Both the position numbers and the translations under genes were made by a program. A stretch of DNA of 64,000 nt from Bacteroidota bacterium (GTDB lineage Bacteria; Bacteroidota; Bacteroidia; Bacteroidales; WCHB1-69). The stretch lies in the NCBI GenBank assembly GCA_023413895.1, contig JAEZOU010000020.1, positions 16,551-80,550 of the forward strand. Reading direction: 5' to 3'. Below are positions 24,955 to 34,733 of the stretch, one piece after another. The notes under the pieces are model-generated. The model saw only the letters and a program-made list of their open reading frames with translations, made no database searches and was not told the origin of the DNA. Position 1 is the first letter of the stretch. Each line of letters opens with the position of its first letter.

Positions 24955-27900
24955 TTATTGTTTTTTGGGAAAAGTAGAGGGAAAAATCGGTAGAAATCTC
25001 TTTTTTAAAACCGTACCCTCCAAATAGAGAAGTGCCTCAGGTAAAATAAAACTACAAGGAACTCCATTAAGCAAGGTTGTCTCTTTCGCCTTCATATCAA
25101 ACGGCTCGTACATCATATTATATGCCTTTTTGCTTGAAGAAAAAATTATATTTTCCTTATAGTCACTTATTTCTGGCATATTAATTGTTGCGGCACGTAC
25201 TAAGGTTGTTTCACCATTTTTCAAACTAACACGATACAGCAACAATGGTTCAAGAGAATTCTCCTTTAACTTGACAACTTCATAATAATAATCGTAGCCG
25301 GCACGCTTTGCTTCGCGCTTAGCTTTAGATCGTAACCTATTTAACGATAAACCTTTTGTTTCCAATTTTAACACACCAGGGGCCAATGCTGGCTCAAAAT
25401 ATTTGCCATTATAAATTAAACGTTGGTGACCACTGCTCTCTTTAGAACTTATGGTACGCAAACGATTTGACAGCAAACGATTAAATTTTCCCTTTTTAAT
25501 GATATCAATCTCTGCAATAGGAGAAGTTCCATCAGCATCTAGGAAAAAATCTCCTACAAGTAATTGATTATCAAAAGATTTCAAATAATCATCTGTTGAC
25601 AGTGAAAAATATTTAGAAAAATAGCGATGATTAAAATCTGTACTTTCCAAAGGATTTTTCCAACTTAATAGAGCATCTCCCTTCATTATCGTTTGACGAC
25701 GTGCAAATATTAATTCATTTTCTTTCAAAAAGTTATGACAAAAGATTTCTCCTACAACTTCTTGTCCAAAAAGAATGGGACCATTATATGCTGTTTCTAA
25801 AATAGGTGCTGAGCGCAACTGCGTAAGGTTAGTTGCCATGGTGTGTAAAAAAGTCTCTATCTCATTTAGCTCCGCCAACTGACTAGTAGAGCGAAAGTAG
25901 AAATTTTGCACATCCGAGAGCATTTCTCCATCATCAGTAAGAGTTGCTGCATACGCTCGCACGCACAATAATTGCTGTGGTTGTTTATATTGCACACCAT
26001 CGCTACTAAGTGAAAGCAGTTCTGCTTCAATAGCATACGATTCAACAAAAGAGCTAGTTAATGCCGGATAGGAAACAAAAACTTTCGACAACTCTCGGGT
26101 ACAATTTTCTATCACTGATGGGTCAAGAGAACCATACACATTTTCAATGCTCATCATACTAGACGTAATCTCACTCATCTCCTTATCGTTATGAGGTTTT
26201 ATGAATACACCATCATCCAAATAATACTGATTCTTTTTCAACCAAAGAAGATTTGCTAGTTTATACCTATTTTCGGTTAACAACCATAATGCCGAACGAA
26301 TGGCGCTATAGTTATTATCAAGAGGAAGAGGTAAGTGTTCTGTAACATCATCAATTGTATCTAATATTGCACAACTATAGGTATTCCAATCTCGATTTCC
26401 AATTATAACTTCTGAATAGGCTCCACGTTGCGGTTTTTCACTAGTATGAATCAGTGCCCCCAATGATGCTTTAGCAGATTTAACTTTTGCATCTGTAATA
26501 ATATAAGATATTCTTTGTGGAGCAGACAAACCAGAAGTTGAAAGATTCAATCGGTTGCGCTGCAACTCCTCTCGCATTGCCTTGAAGGCCACTGCATCAA
26601 AATCTTTCAAATTATCTACATCTTGATAAGGTCTCGTTTGCAGCATCTTTTGTGGTGTATATGCAATGGGATGTAAAGCTACTCGAGAAAGCAGTATAGC
26701 AGGTGCTGCTGCCGAAACAGAGATTTCACCAGATTGACCATCACAACGAAAGTCATAAAATTTTGAGGTATTTCCAACGGCTACCATATTTTCCAAGACC
26801 TCAACCAGATCTCCACTCCACTCAGCACCACGTACTAACTCATCAGGAGTACCATCTGCATACACCTTATACGTTAACATTGGAGAAATTGTAAAAAACC
26901 TTGAATGAGACTCTTCTACAGAATTTTTTACAGATTCCAATCTGTATCCGAAAGGTTTCTGTTGTTTTTTCAACTCTTGAAGAAATAGGTTATGCAACTC
27001 TGTTTCTGTGCATGGTGAAGTAGAAAAAAAGCGAATATTTGAAGGACGAGCTACGGGCGTATAACCAGCGTGGGCGCGTGCGTGGGCTGTCGTCGTCTCA
27101 GCATTACTTACTAGCCGAGACAGCAACGAATTTTCTCTTTTCCCATCCAAGATCAGTTCAACCTTTTCTGACATAGTTCCCTCATCATCATATATATAAC
27201 TACCACTTAATGGAGAATTTTCAAAATATTTGATAGTTGGGTCTGCAATGAGATTGATATCTTTCGATAAATAATTTAAATTATCAAAATCTAAACCCTC
27301 ATTAGCAATTATATTAGGGATGAGATTGACCAATAACCACGCAGCAGAAACTTCATCGCTGAGCAGGGCTGGTGCAGGTATTGTTTCTACAACGGGTGCA
27401 TTTTGTAAAAGTTGAAATAGCTCTAACAACTGAATGGTTTCCTCTAGAATTCTGTCATCAGAGGGTAACTCTTCGGGAAGAAAACTAAACCAACTTTTTT
27501 CGAGAGGAACTTCCATTCCATCATCAGCATACCCTAACAAACTAACATTCAAATAGGAATATAGATTATTTTGAACTACGGAAGCACCTTCACTACTAAC
27601 GAAATATTTTCTCACATAACGAAAATCAAGCGAAGCAGAGCCTTTAATCACTGATTCGTAAGGTTTGAAATTAAGAGAATAATTTCTCAACTTTCGTTTC
27701 CATTTTTCACCATCAACTGTAAAGGTTAACGGCTCTTCATAATGATTTTGTGCCGCATAATTTGCAATTTTATATTTCTGATTTTCAGATATATAAAAAG
27801 ACTGTAAAGTTGATTTCTTATACTTCTGTAGTGAATTTTGGTATGCGATTTGTGTTTCATTTTTTATAATTTGAGTGATAGCATCCTCACCATCTTCAAT

Positions 27901-28263
27901 TGGGAGATATATTTCTCGCTCTTCGGAATGTGAATTTCCTATATTATTAATGAATAGACAAATCGTTAATCGACGCACAAAACTCTGATTCTCAGAAACA
28001 ACCGTTCCAAAAGTTGCAGATGCCTGATAATGATGAATCTCATCAACTCGATAAGTAATAAGGGAAAGATTGTTATCTTTCTGCTTTAAAGTCCTAAAAT
28101 TTTCTGCTATCTCTTTCTGGATTATTTGTAAAAAGGAATCAGATTTTGCATTATTTTGTGACCAAAGAGTAAGAGGATTGACAAAAAGAAGTAAAAGGAA
28201 CAAAAGAGTTGTTTCTATCTGACTTAGAGAAGTTCTTCTAATTGCATTCATTCCTTTCAACAT
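24955..28263 (-). CDS. Exported tandem TldD/PmbA-like protein lacking the zinc motif
   Basis: 1102 residues with signal peptide (TTLLFLLLLFVNPLTLWSQ). Residues about 37-560 match secreted TldD/PmbA-related proteins: SLITYRVDEIHHYQASATFG, RKYFVSSEGASVV, GSYIYDDEGTMSEKVELI, AHARAHAGYTPVARPSNI, YKVYADGTPDELVRGAEW and FRCDGQSGEISVSAAAPAI. Residues about 565-1090 repeat the architecture (RISYIITDAKVKSAKASLGA, RSAPILETAYNGPILFGQE, DFFLDADGTSPIAEIDIIKKG). Active TldD homologues carry HExxxH just after the LxSDE-type strand; here that place reads AAWLLVNLIPN (about 305-316), so zinc binding is not expected. It looks like a TldD-TldE pair fused in one chain. Role unknown. Confidence 0.8.
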   Translation of the reverse strand: MLKGMNAIRRTSLSQIETTLLFLLLLFVNPLTLWSQNNAKSDSFLQIIQKEIAENFRTLKQKDNNLSLITYRVDEIHHYQASATFGTVVSENQSFVRRLTICLFINNIGNSHSEEREIYLPIEDGEDAITQIIKNETQIAYQNSLQKYKKSTLQSFYISENQKYKIANYAAQNHYEEPLTFTVDGEKWKRKLRNYSLNFKPYESVIKGSASLDFRYVRKYFVSSEGASVVQNNLYSYLNVSLLGYADDGMEVPLEKSWFSFLPEELPSDDRILEETIQLLELFQLLQNAPVVETIPAPALLSDEVSAAWLLVNLIPNIIANEGLDFDNLNYLSKDINLIADPTIKYFENSPLSGSYIYDDEGTMSEKVELILDGKRENSLLSRLVSNAETTTAHARAHAGYTPVARPSNIRFFSTSPCTETELHNLFLQELKKQQKPFGYRLESVKNSVEESHSRFFTISPMLTYKVYADGTPDELVRGAEWSGDLVEVLENMVAVGNTSKFYDFRCDGQSGEISVSAAAPAILLSRVALHPIAYTPQKMLQTRPYQDVDNLKDFDAVAFKAMREELQRNRLNLSTSGLSAPQRISYIITDAKVKSAKASLGALIHTSEKPQRGAYSEVIIGNRDWNTYSCAILDTIDDVTEHLPLPLDNNYSAIRSALWLLTENRYKLANLLWLKKNQYYLDDGVFIKPHNDKEMSEITSSMMSIENVYGSLDPSVIENCTRELSKVFVSYPALTSSFVESYAIEAELLSLSSDGVQYKQPQQLLCVRAYAATLTDDGEMLSDVQNFYFRSTSQLAELNEIETFLHTMATNLTQLRSAPILETAYNGPILFGQEVVGEIFCHNFLKENELIFARRQTIMKGDALLSWKNPLESTDFNHRYFSKYFSLSTDDYLKSFDNQLLVGDFFLDADGTSPIAEIDIIKKGKFNRLLSNRLRTISSKESSGHQRLIYNGKYFEPALAPGVLKLETKGLSLNRLRSKAKREAKRAGYDYYYEVVKLKENSLEPLLLYRVSLKNGETTLVRAATINMPEISDYKENIIFSSSKKAYNMMYEPFDMKAKETTLLNGVPCSFILPEALLYLEGTVLKKRFLPIFPSTFPKKQ

Positions 28264-28298
28264 AAGACATTTATTTTGTTATAAATCATACAATTAGA

Positions 28299-30137
28299 TC
28301 AACTTTCATCTACATCAATTTCATCACGTAGGTTTTCAAAAACGAAATTTTGGCGGTCAACATCATTATCCCCCATATAAAACGAAAGTAAGTCGTTGAT
28401 ATCCGTTTGTCTATCCAAAATAACCTTATCGAGACGAATTGATTTTCCGATGAAATTAACAAACTCATTTGCAGATATTTCTCCAAGTCCTTTAAATCGA
28501 GTAATCTCTGGTTTTCCTTTCAATTCTTGGATTGCAGATTGTTTTTCAGCTTCAGAATAACAATAGATCGTTTTATGCTTATTTCTCACGCGGAACAAAG
28601 GCGTTTGAAGAATATAGACGTGTCCAGAATTGACAATATCAGGGTAACAATGGAGAAAGAAAGTGAGTAACAACAAGCGAATGTGCATTCCGTCCACATC
28701 GGCATCTGTAGCCAATACAATTTTGTTATATCGAATACCATCCACACCATCATCGAGGCGAATAGCAGCACGAAGCAGGTTCAGTTCTTCATTACGATAC
28801 ATCGTTTGTTTACTACATTTGAAAACATTTTCTGGTTTTCCACGCAAACTGAATACCGCTTGAGTATTAGCATCGCGAGATTGCGTAATTGAGCCAGAAG
28901 CTGAATTTCCCTCTGTAAGAAATATCATGGTTTCTGAACCTAATTTATCATTTGTATTGTAGTGGTAACGACAATCGCGCAGCTTAGAGTTATTAAGGCT
29001 TACTTTTTTTTGGGTTTCTTTTGTGGCCTTTTTCAGATTAGCAATAGCTTTACGTTCTCGCTCAGACTCCTGAATTTTCTTCTGAATTGCATCTGCCACT
29101 TCAGGATGAATATGCAGATAGTTATCCAAAAGTCGGCAAACGTTATCGTTCACATAGTTACGAATAGTTTGTCCACCAGGTTCCATATAGATAGACCCCA
29201 ATTTTGTTTTTGTTTGCTGTTCAAACATTGCATTTTTCACACGCAAAGAAAGGGCGGCAAAAATAGAAGTACGGATATCAACTGGGTCATATTCTTTCTT
29301 AAAAAACTCTCTGATTGCTTTTACAATAGCTTCTTTAAAAGCTTGTTGGTGCGTTCCTCCATACAAAGTATATTGACTATTTACAAAGGAGAAATAATCT
29401 TCGCCATATCTTCGGGGAGTATGCACCAATGCGAATTCAAAATCATTATCTTTCAGATGAATAGGTTCATATAACATCTCACCAGAGACATTATTATGCA
29501 ACAAGTCGAGCAATCCATTTTTGGATACGAATTTTTTACCATTGAAGTTAATCGTTAGCCCTCGATTAAGGTAGGCATAATTCCAAAGTAAGCGTTCTAC
29601 ATGTTCTCCATACCAATGGAAATTTTCAAACAATTTATCATCGGGCAGGAATGAAATGAAGGTTCCGTTATGTTCATCAGTTTCACAAATTGGGAAATCT
29701 TCAACAATTTCACCTGCAGAGAAGCGAGCGCTTTTCTTTTTTCCGTTCACGACGCTACTCACGAAAAACATTGTTGAAAGCGCATTAACAGCTTTCACTC
29801 CGACTCCATTCATACCGATAGCTGTATCATACGCTTGGTCATCAAACTTACCTCCAGTATTGATACGCGCCACACAGTCAATTACTTTACCCAAAGGCAT
29901 TCCACGTCCGTAATCGCGTACACTAACCTGACTATCTTTAATAGTTACCTCAATATTACGGCCATAGCCGCGCATAAATTCATCGATAGAGTTGTCGATT
30001 ACCTCTTTCAACAACACATAGATTCCATCGTCGGGTTCGGAGCCATCACCTAACTTTCCAATATACATACCCGGGCGCTCACGCAGATGGACATTCCACT
30101 GCAACGACCGGATGCTATCTTCATTATAATCACTCAT
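28299..30137 (-). CDS. parE: DNA topoisomerase IV subunit B (ParE/GyrB family)
   Basis: 612-residue type IIA topoisomerase ATPase subunit. The GHKL ATPase motifs are EVIDNSIDEF, DYGRGMPLG and GMNGVGVKAVNAL; the transducer follows; the TOPRIM domain has EGNSASGS and DADVDGMHIR. The length is short of GyrB and the start RERPGMYIGKLGDGSEPDDG is typical of Bacteroidetes ParE. ParC, often encoded next door in this phylum, is not in the window. It probably leads a transcript continuing into the TldD-like gene 35 bases downstream. A -7 element lies at 30161-30168. Confidence 0.92.
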   Translation of the reverse strand: MSDYNEDSIRSLQWNVHLRERPGMYIGKLGDGSEPDDGIYVLLKEVIDNSIDEFMRGYGRNIEVTIKDSQVSVRDYGRGMPLGKVIDCVARINTGGKFDDQAYDTAIGMNGVGVKAVNALSTMFFVSSVVNGKKKSARFSAGEIVEDFPICETDEHNGTFISFLPDDKLFENFHWYGEHVERLLWNYAYLNRGLTINFNGKKFVSKNGLLDLLHNNVSGEMLYEPIHLKDNDFEFALVHTPRRYGEDYFSFVNSQYTLYGGTHQQAFKEAIVKAIREFFKKEYDPVDIRTSIFAALSLRVKNAMFEQQTKTKLGSIYMEPGGQTIRNYVNDNVCRLLDNYLHIHPEVADAIQKKIQESERERKAIANLKKATKETQKKVSLNNSKLRDCRYHYNTNDKLGSETMIFLTEGNSASGSITQSRDANTQAVFSLRGKPENVFKCSKQTMYRNEELNLLRAAIRLDDGVDGIRYNKIVLATDADVDGMHIRLLLLTFFLHCYPDIVNSGHVYILQTPLFRVRNKHKTIYCYSEAEKQSAIQELKGKPEITRFKGLGEISANEFVNFIGKSIRLDKVILDRQTDINDLLSFYMGDNDVDRQNFVFENLRDEIDVDES

Positions 30138-30160
30138 TTCAGATTAATTGGTTTGAGCAG

Positions 30161-30168
30161 CAAAAATA
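30161..30168 (-). promoter_or_regulatory. -7 element for parE
   Basis: Minus strand TATTTTTG, 23 bases upstream of the parE ATG. Confidence 0.55.
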
Positions 30169-30213
30169 GGATTTTTTTTGCTACATTTGTAATAAAAAAT
30201 GGGCGAAGGGCTC

Positions 30214-31944
30214 TTATTTTTCTCTTTTTTTCACTAATGCGCTAAAATTATAACCTACATTCAAGGTCATAATACAACCAGAGCCACTACCTTTAAGTTT
30301 ATCGTTTATAATACCATTCCAAGTTCCGATAGCGCAATTCAAGAATGCATAAAGATTCTTGTATCTTGCACCTGCACGGAACTCAAACGCGTTATAGCCA
30401 CATCTTTGTTCAATAACAAAAGTGCGATAATTCTCTGGAATTGGAGTATTTCTTTTTACTCCTCCATTATAGCCAAAACCCACTAATCCGCCCCAACCTT
30501 GTGGATCGCCAAATTGGGTTTGTAATCCCAATGAGAAGAGGAATGGTGAGTAATAGGTAAGGTAAGCACCCAACTCCCAATTAGGTTTTATCCATGCACC
30601 TACATCAAACCCTAGAGCAAATTTAAATGTTGAATATCCATTATAGCGTTGCGGAAGATCAGGAAGAGTATAATCTTCAAAACCCTCTATTACTCCTATT
30701 TGGTTAAATTTTGCCACTGCTTCGAAACCGATTCCCACATTTATGCCCCAGAAAAGTTTTGGCATTGAGAAAGATTTCGATTCCTCTGAGCGCTCTGAAA
30801 CTACAGGTCGCTGCGGTGTCGGTTGCGATGCAGACACATCACCCAAAGTCCAACGAACACGTCCTACAAAACTACGAGGCACATAACAATTCAGATTTTT
30901 CCATCTATCCACCAACTTGTCTGCAATTTTTTGAAATTCGCCTTGCAGTAAATCAAAATTTTCCACTGGATAAAACTGTTCTGGCGAAGAGGAGAGCTCC
31001 TGCATTGCGCCTTCAAAGTCAGCTTTATCATAATTTGCATCTTTTCCCTTTACAGCAATCAGGTAACTATCCAATGGTTTTCCATTTGGCGTTTGGGTTA
31101 AAGCTTGATTTTTAAGATAGTTGAAATAGGGTGTACGCAACATATCATCGTCATCATTAGGCAGACCAATATTGGCATCTAACGACGCATTGTCATATCC
31201 ATCAGTAAAAGCGATAATAGAACTTCCATCATACAATTCACCATCATTAATTCTCAATTGAGACACATACTGTTCTATCATATCAACACCTTGGTGCATA
31301 GCATAATACAATGCCGTACCATTAGCATTTCCCAACTGCATATTACTTATTGATTCAATGATTTTAGGGGCGGTATTGGCATTGAGAGGTTGAAGAGGAA
31401 CAACTACAGATGTATTTTTCATCGTACTAAAACCTATTAAGCCCAGATGCACATTATTATTTTTTGATGCCTTGCTTGAAATCGTATTTACAAACTTAAT
31501 TGCGCTTTCTTGCAACTGAACAAAATCAGAACCTATCGAGCGACTACAATCCAAAATCAGTACAATAGACATCACCTTATTTGTGCTAAAACTTTGCTCT
31601 GCATTTTGAATTTCACTATCTTCAAGCCATTCACCTGTTCTCTTCTGCCATCTCCAAAACTTCATTCCACTACTAAATCCATTGGGATATGTAGTGGCTG
31701 CTTTTTCAAACTCAAAATAAACCGTTTCATCTTCATTCGTATGAGCATACAAAGTGTCTGCGGGGGCAAAAGTGATATTTTGAGATGTGATGTCATATAG
31801 TTTATACACTAACTGACCATTCTTTTTAGTAATTTCATAATTACCTTCAATATAATACTTTGCATTTTCAGCTTGAGAGAAAAGATTTGTCACAAACAAC
31901 ATCATCAAGAAAAAAGCAACCAAGAATCTCACTTTTGCTATCAT
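30214..31944 (-). CDS. Exported von Willebrand A-domain protein with C-terminal barrel-like domain
   Basis: 576 residues from ATG 31944, which begins a signal peptide (MIAKVRFLVAFFLMMLFVTNLFSQ). Residues about 120-350 form a vWA domain with a complete MIDAS: VLILDCSRSIGSD, the threonine in NANGTALYYAMHQG and AFTDGYDN. The C-terminal 190 residues are glycine/aromatic-rich alternating strands (WGINVGIGFEAVAKF ... MTLNVGYNFSALV) resembling an outer-membrane barrel. A vWA metal-dependent binding domain joined to a barrel suggests surface or periplasmic protein binding or assembly (inference). Its gene lies between parE and an acyltransferase gene with no clear operon. Confidence 0.78.
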   Translation of the reverse strand: MIAKVRFLVAFFLMMLFVTNLFSQAENAKYYIEGNYEITKKNGQLVYKLYDITSQNITFAPADTLYAHTNEDETVYFEFEKAATTYPNGFSSGMKFWRWQKRTGEWLEDSEIQNAEQSFSTNKVMSIVLILDCSRSIGSDFVQLQESAIKFVNTISSKASKNNNVHLGLIGFSTMKNTSVVVPLQPLNANTAPKIIESISNMQLGNANGTALYYAMHQGVDMIEQYVSQLRINDGELYDGSSIIAFTDGYDNASLDANIGLPNDDDDMLRTPYFNYLKNQALTQTPNGKPLDSYLIAVKGKDANYDKADFEGAMQELSSSPEQFYPVENFDLLQGEFQKIADKLVDRWKNLNCYVPRSFVGRVRWTLGDVSASQPTPQRPVVSERSEESKSFSMPKLFWGINVGIGFEAVAKFNQIGVIEGFEDYTLPDLPQRYNGYSTFKFALGFDVGAWIKPNWELGAYLTYYSPFLFSLGLQTQFGDPQGWGGLVGFGYNGGVKRNTPIPENYRTFVIEQRCGYNAFEFRAGARYKNLYAFLNCAIGTWNGIINDKLKGSGSGCIMTLNVGYNFSALVKKREK

Positions 31945-32039
31945 ATTTAATTTTACTTTAACATCCAAATTATAAAACGCAGAAATGACTAAAAATATTT
32001 TGAAGAATAGAATTTTTACAACAACATATTCTCAAGCAA

Positions 32040-33170
32040 TTACAAATTTATACTATTTTGTACAGAATTAGCATAAATAGCCAAGAAAATAGATTTCAAT
32101 TCATTTTTATCTCCAGGAATTACTGACAAACCTTTCTCCATATAATTTATAAAATTTATCTTTTCTTCTTGAGTATATAAATTCGAAAAACGATTTGTAT
32201 CATTTAGCATATCGTATGCTATATAATTAGTTTTAAATAACTTATAATTTGAATTTATTCTTTCATCAATAATCTTGGCAAGGGTAACGTATTTATCATT
32301 TCTATCACATTCATCGCAAGCCACCAACTCCTCTCTTGTAATAGGTTTAGCAATTGTGATATTCACCTCACCTTTCATTTGAGTAATTCCTTTGACAATA
32401 CTTTGCAAATCTTCATTAGGGTCTTTCTCATATTTCTGATAGCGAGATACATATAACTCTTGCGTTTTAGAAAAATCGCAAGGTTCATATTCGTATGAGA
32501 TAACCATTGGCGTAATATTAAGTTCATCCAGATTATCTACAAAAGATTTCTCGCTACTAATAGAAAACATTTTTAGTACGGTAAGATTGGTTTTATCCCA
32601 ACCATCTTTCGTTCTTCCATTACGTTGGGCAATCCAAACAGAGTTTATCTGTTCAGTAATCACGTGGCGCATATAGAGAGAGATTTCTAATGAATTTTTA
32701 TAGAAATCTCTAAAATTGCAATTTCTAATAATCCGAAACATCTTATTCATTTTTCCCACATCCAACACAGTCTGCCCATAGATTAAGTTGTTGCCAAAAG
32801 AGATTTCGGTAGTTTCGAGATTATGTTTTGTCAAAATCAGATTAAGAAGTGCAGCATCCAAAATGATATCTCTGTGATTTGAAATCACCATCCCCTTTTT
32901 TTGATTTCTTAAATTCTCGAAACCTGAGAATGTGAGTTTTGTAATCGTTTTATTTACAATAGCCTCAATAGCAGGCATCATTATTTCTAGTTGGAATTGC
33001 TTAACACTCTTTATCGTACGTAGTTGCTCTCTATAATCCTCAACCTTTATATTTGGAAAAAGGTATTTAACAATAAAAGGAAGAATGGGGTCGCTAATGA
33101 CTCTTTCGATTGCTACCGGAATTTCAGTTTCGTTATATGGTCGTAAATTTTCAAATATCTGATTATCCAT
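32040..33170 (-). CDS. PlsC-like 1-acylglycerol-3-phosphate acyltransferase family protein
   Basis: 376 residues from ATG 33170 (an upstream in-frame GTG adds one residue). The acyltransferase core is at about 85-280: VISNHRDIILDAALL supplies the NH...D catalytic motif, with five rather than the usual four residues between His and Asp, and later EISLYMRHV and VWIAQRNGRTKDG resemble the glycerol-phosphate-binding blocks. The family moves acyl groups to lysophospholipids or related alcohols at the inner membrane. No transmembrane helix is evident. The substrate is not determinable. It is divergent from the aldo/keto reductase gene across a 305-base gap that holds promoter-like elements for both. 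Confidence 0.75.
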   Translation of the reverse strand: MDNQIFENLRPYNETEIPVAIERVISDPILPFIVKYLFPNIKVEDYREQLRTIKSVKQFQLEIMMPAIEAIVNKTITKLTFSGFENLRNQKKGMVISNHRDIILDAALLNLILTKHNLETTEISFGNNLIYGQTVLDVGKMNKMFRIIRNCNFRDFYKNSLEISLYMRHVITEQINSVWIAQRNGRTKDGWDKTNLTVLKMFSISSEKSFVDNLDELNITPMVISYEYEPCDFSKTQELYVSRYQKYEKDPNEDLQSIVKGITQMKGEVNITIAKPITREELVACDECDRNDKYVTLAKIIDERINSNYKLFKTNYIAYDMLNDTNRFSNLYTQEEKINFINYMEKGLSVIPGDKNELKSIFLAIYANSVQNSINL

Positions 33171-33335
33171 CACTTCTTTATCAATTTAATAGTTTTCCTC
33201 CTACACTCTTCCCAATGGTTGATTAGAGTAAACAGAAACTCTCACCTAATTTGGTGTATTAACTTATTTTAACATTTTATATTTATTTGATTTTCAATGA
33301 GATAAACATAAATTTACCTCAAGAAAAACATTTTG

Positions 33336-33343
33336 CAAATATA
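33336..33343 (-). promoter_or_regulatory. -7 element for the PlsC-like gene
   Basis: Minus strand TATATTTG, 166 bases upstream of the ATG. The long leader shows no recognised structure. Confidence 0.4.
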
Positions 33344-33412
33344 CAATAAATCTATTAACTAAAATTAGGATTTTTTTAGAATGAATGAAGTGTTATATTC
33401 CCATTATTTATG

Positions 33413-33420
33413 TAAATTTG
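33413..33420 (+). promoter_or_regulatory. -7 element for the aldo/keto reductase gene
   Basis: TAAATTTG, 56 bases upstream of the ATG at 33476, which places the lipoprotein signal inside the transcript. A second candidate, TATCGTTG, is at 33432-33439. Confidence 0.45.
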
Positions 33421-33475
33421 TTGGCAATTCTTATCGTTGCAAATTTAATTACAAATATCTATAAATTAGAGAATT

Positions 33476-34723
33476 ATGAGAATATTAAAAACATTTTTAT
33501 GTTTACTAAGCTTAATAGCTATTATCTTTACAAGTTGCAATACTCCCCAAAAAAGCGAAATTAAAGAAAAGAGTTGTTCGATGAAATATCGCGAATTAGG
33601 AAATACTGGCCTAAAAGTCAGTGAGATAGGTATTGGGTGCGGATGTTTTGAGGATAAAGACACCACATTTGCGCGTGAATACATTACGGTAGCTATGGAT
33701 AGCGGTATAAACTATATCGACATCTATACCGCAGACCCGCAAGTCCGCGGAAATATTGGCTATGCCCTTGAAGGTCGTCGTGAAAAAATGATTATTCAAG
33801 GGCACATTGGTGCTTTTTGGAACGGCACACAATACAAACGTACTCGTGATGTAGAAGAGAGCAAACAGGGATTTCAAGACCTTCTTAGCCTACTTCGCAC
33901 AGATTACATTGATGTGGGCATGATTCATATCAGCGACGACCTTAACGATTGGAATCAACTGATTAATAGTCCTTTTATGGATTATGTAAAATCCCTTAAA
34001 AAAGAAAATAAGATTAAACATATTGGTTTAAGCACACACAATCCAGAGGTTGCGTTGGCTGCTGCAGAAAGTGGTCTTATTGAAGTAATGATGTTGAGTT
34101 TAAATCCTGCTTTCGACCTTTTATCTCCTAATGCAAGTATTTGGGATTCTAAAAGTTACGAAGGGACTTTTACCAAAATCGACCCGGTTCGCGAGAAAGT
34201 ATATCAAACTTGTGCGGAAAAAGGAATTGGCATTTCTGTTATGAAAGTATTTGGAGGTGGCGGTCGTCTTCTTTCAGTTGACAAATCACCGCTCGGAGTT
34301 GCTCTCACTCCCGTTCAGTGCCTCCACTATGCACTTACACGTCCTGGCGTTTCTGTAGCACTTTCGGGTGCAGACAATATTGAACAACTTCTCGAAAGTT
34401 TGCATTACAACCACGCAACAGACGAAGAGAAAGATTACAACACACCTCTTTCAAAAAGTCCCAAAATCAAACAAGGTGGCGACTGTACTTATTGTGGACA
34501 TTGCTCTCCGTGCCCTGCCGGTATTGATATTGACAAAGTGACTAAACTCTTAGACGACGCAAAAAGAGAAAGTCCTATTTCTCAATCCATTATTGACGAA
34601 TATGAAGCTCTTGAACATCACGCTAGCGAGTGTACAGAATGCGGGGCTTGTGAACCACGCTGCCCATTTCAGGTAAATATTCGCGAAAATATGAAAGAGG
34701 CTAAAAAAATCTTCGGAAAATAA
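33476..34723 (+). CDS. Aldo/keto reductase fused to a two-cluster ferredoxin, with lipoprotein signal
   Basis: 415 residues. Residues 1-21 are a lipoprotein signal (hydrophobic core LLSLIAIIFTSC), residues about 37-310 a TIM-barrel aldo/keto reductase (KYRELGNTGLKVSEIGIGCG, DYIDVGMIHIS, IKHIGLSTHNPEV, VMKVFGGGG), and the end carries two 4Fe-4S motifs, CTYCGHCSPCPAGI and CTECGACEPRCPFQV. AKR-ferredoxin fusions are usually cytosolic or Tat-exported; Sec lipoprotein export of a protein with NAD(P)H-type fold is unusual. An internal ATG at 33581 (MKYRELGNTG) would give a cytosolic 380-residue form. Substrate unknown. Monocistronic. Confidence 0.85.
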   Translation: MRILKTFLCLLSLIAIIFTSCNTPQKSEIKEKSCSMKYRELGNTGLKVSEIGIGCGCFEDKDTTFAREYITVAMDSGINYIDIYTADPQVRGNIGYALEGRREKMIIQGHIGAFWNGTQYKRTRDVEESKQGFQDLLSLLRTDYIDVGMIHISDDLNDWNQLINSPFMDYVKSLKKENKIKHIGLSTHNPEVALAAAESGLIEVMMLSLNPAFDLLSPNASIWDSKSYEGTFTKIDPVREKVYQTCAEKGIGISVMKVFGGGGRLLSVDKSPLGVALTPVQCLHYALTRPGVSVALSGADNIEQLLESLHYNHATDEEKDYNTPLSKSPKIKQGGDCTYCGHCSPCPAGIDIDKVTKLLDDAKRESPISQSIIDEYEALEHHASECTECGACEPRCPFQVNIRENMKEAKKIFGK

Positions 34724-34733
34724 CTACTAAAGA

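Noticed and set aside
29835..30053. Plus-strand frames opposite parE
   Set aside because: Shadows of the minus-strand parE gene without start signals.
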